Source of the DNA: Planctomycetota bacterium
Lineage (GTDB): Bacteria; Planctomycetota; Phycisphaerae; WQYP01
Direction of reading: 5' to 3'
NCBI GenBank assembly: GCA_021828935.1
Contig: JAJZCU010000132.1
Location: forward strand, 1-6,307
Length of the DNA: 6,307 nt
Shown: positions 6,182 to 6,307 of the stretch, piece after piece
Layout of the letters: every line of letters starts with the position of its first letter
How positions within the stretch are numbered: the first letter of the stretch is position 1
Position numbers and translations under genes: made by a program
Notes under the pieces: model-generated
The model's database searches: none
Told to the model about the DNA's origin: nothing
Seen by the model: the letters and a program-made list of their open reading frames with translations, nothing else

Positions 6182-6307
6182 TCAGACCGGTTGGGCCTCG
6201 CGGGCTGGTTGCTCCAGCCAACTGTAGCCCCGCTTTTCCAGTTCCAACGCCAGCGACTTATCGCCAGACTTAATAATCTGCCCGTCCCGTAACACATGCA
6301 CAAAATC
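6182..6307 (-). CDS. sufC: SufC, iron-sulfur assembly ATPase, C-terminal 41 residues
   Basis: The end of SufC, the ABC-type ATPase that drives the SufBCD scaffold. Only the last 41 codons are in the window; the ATP-binding Walker and signature motifs lie beyond its right edge. The visible part begins [20 protein letters not shown] and continues [13 protein letters not shown], which matches the SufC C-terminus (a VHVL-DG-IVKSGD strand pair followed by a LA-ELE--GY-W helix). The usual upstream histidine switch is not visible. The stop is TGA at 6184-6182. Its position directly upstream of sufD, together with the SUF genes downstream, secures the call despite the short length. sufB is not in the window and is expected just upstream of sufC in this type of operon. 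Confidence 0.93.
   Translation of the reverse strand, partial: DFVHVLRDGQIIKSGDKSLALELEKRGYSWLEQPAREAQPV

Noticed and set aside
6067..6303. Minus-strand frame of 78 codons upstream of sufD
   Set aside because: A different frame over the same bases encodes the recognisable SufC C-terminus with its stop at 6182, so this frame is a shadow.

Overview
The window looks like ordinary chromosome from a GC-rich bacterium (roughly 58-60% GC by eye). My best guess is a member of the PVC group, perhaps Planctomycetota. This rests on the wording of the glycosyltransferase (a Q-variant EGLARALPQ motif), the gram-positive-like SUF set with SufU and SufT, and the style of the beta-lactamase-fold hydrolase. 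No marker gene is present, so the placement is weak.

Layout: on the plus strand, bases 1-617 hold the C-terminal half of a GT4-type glycosyltransferase whose start lies outside the window. Converging on it from the minus strand is a small unrecognised gene (about 1059-612) that seems to carry a frameshift near base 762. A noncoding gap (1060-1236) follows. The rest of the window is one minus-strand gene train, read from right to left: sufC (last 41 codons), sufD, sufS, sufU, sufT, then a family-VIII-esterase/class-C beta-lactamase-like serine hydrolase.

The suf genes form an iron-sulfur cluster assembly operon. SufS takes sulfur from cysteine, SufU accepts it, SufC/SufD (with SufB, presumably upstream and outside the window) form the scaffold, and the MIP18-domain protein SufT acts in maturation or transfer. 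sufD and sufS overlap by an ATGA, sufS and sufU are 5 bases apart, and sufU and sufT are 15 bases apart, so this block is almost surely one transcript. The hydrolase starts 45 bases after sufT and may be a read-through passenger or may have its own start signal.

I found no mobile element, CRISPR array, tRNA, rRNA or phage gene, and no convincing new system. The points most worth a second look are the frameshifted unknown gene, the hydrolase with an AT-rich leader and no ribosome binding site, the 111-base break between sufC and sufD, and a second cysteine beside the SufS catalytic cysteine.
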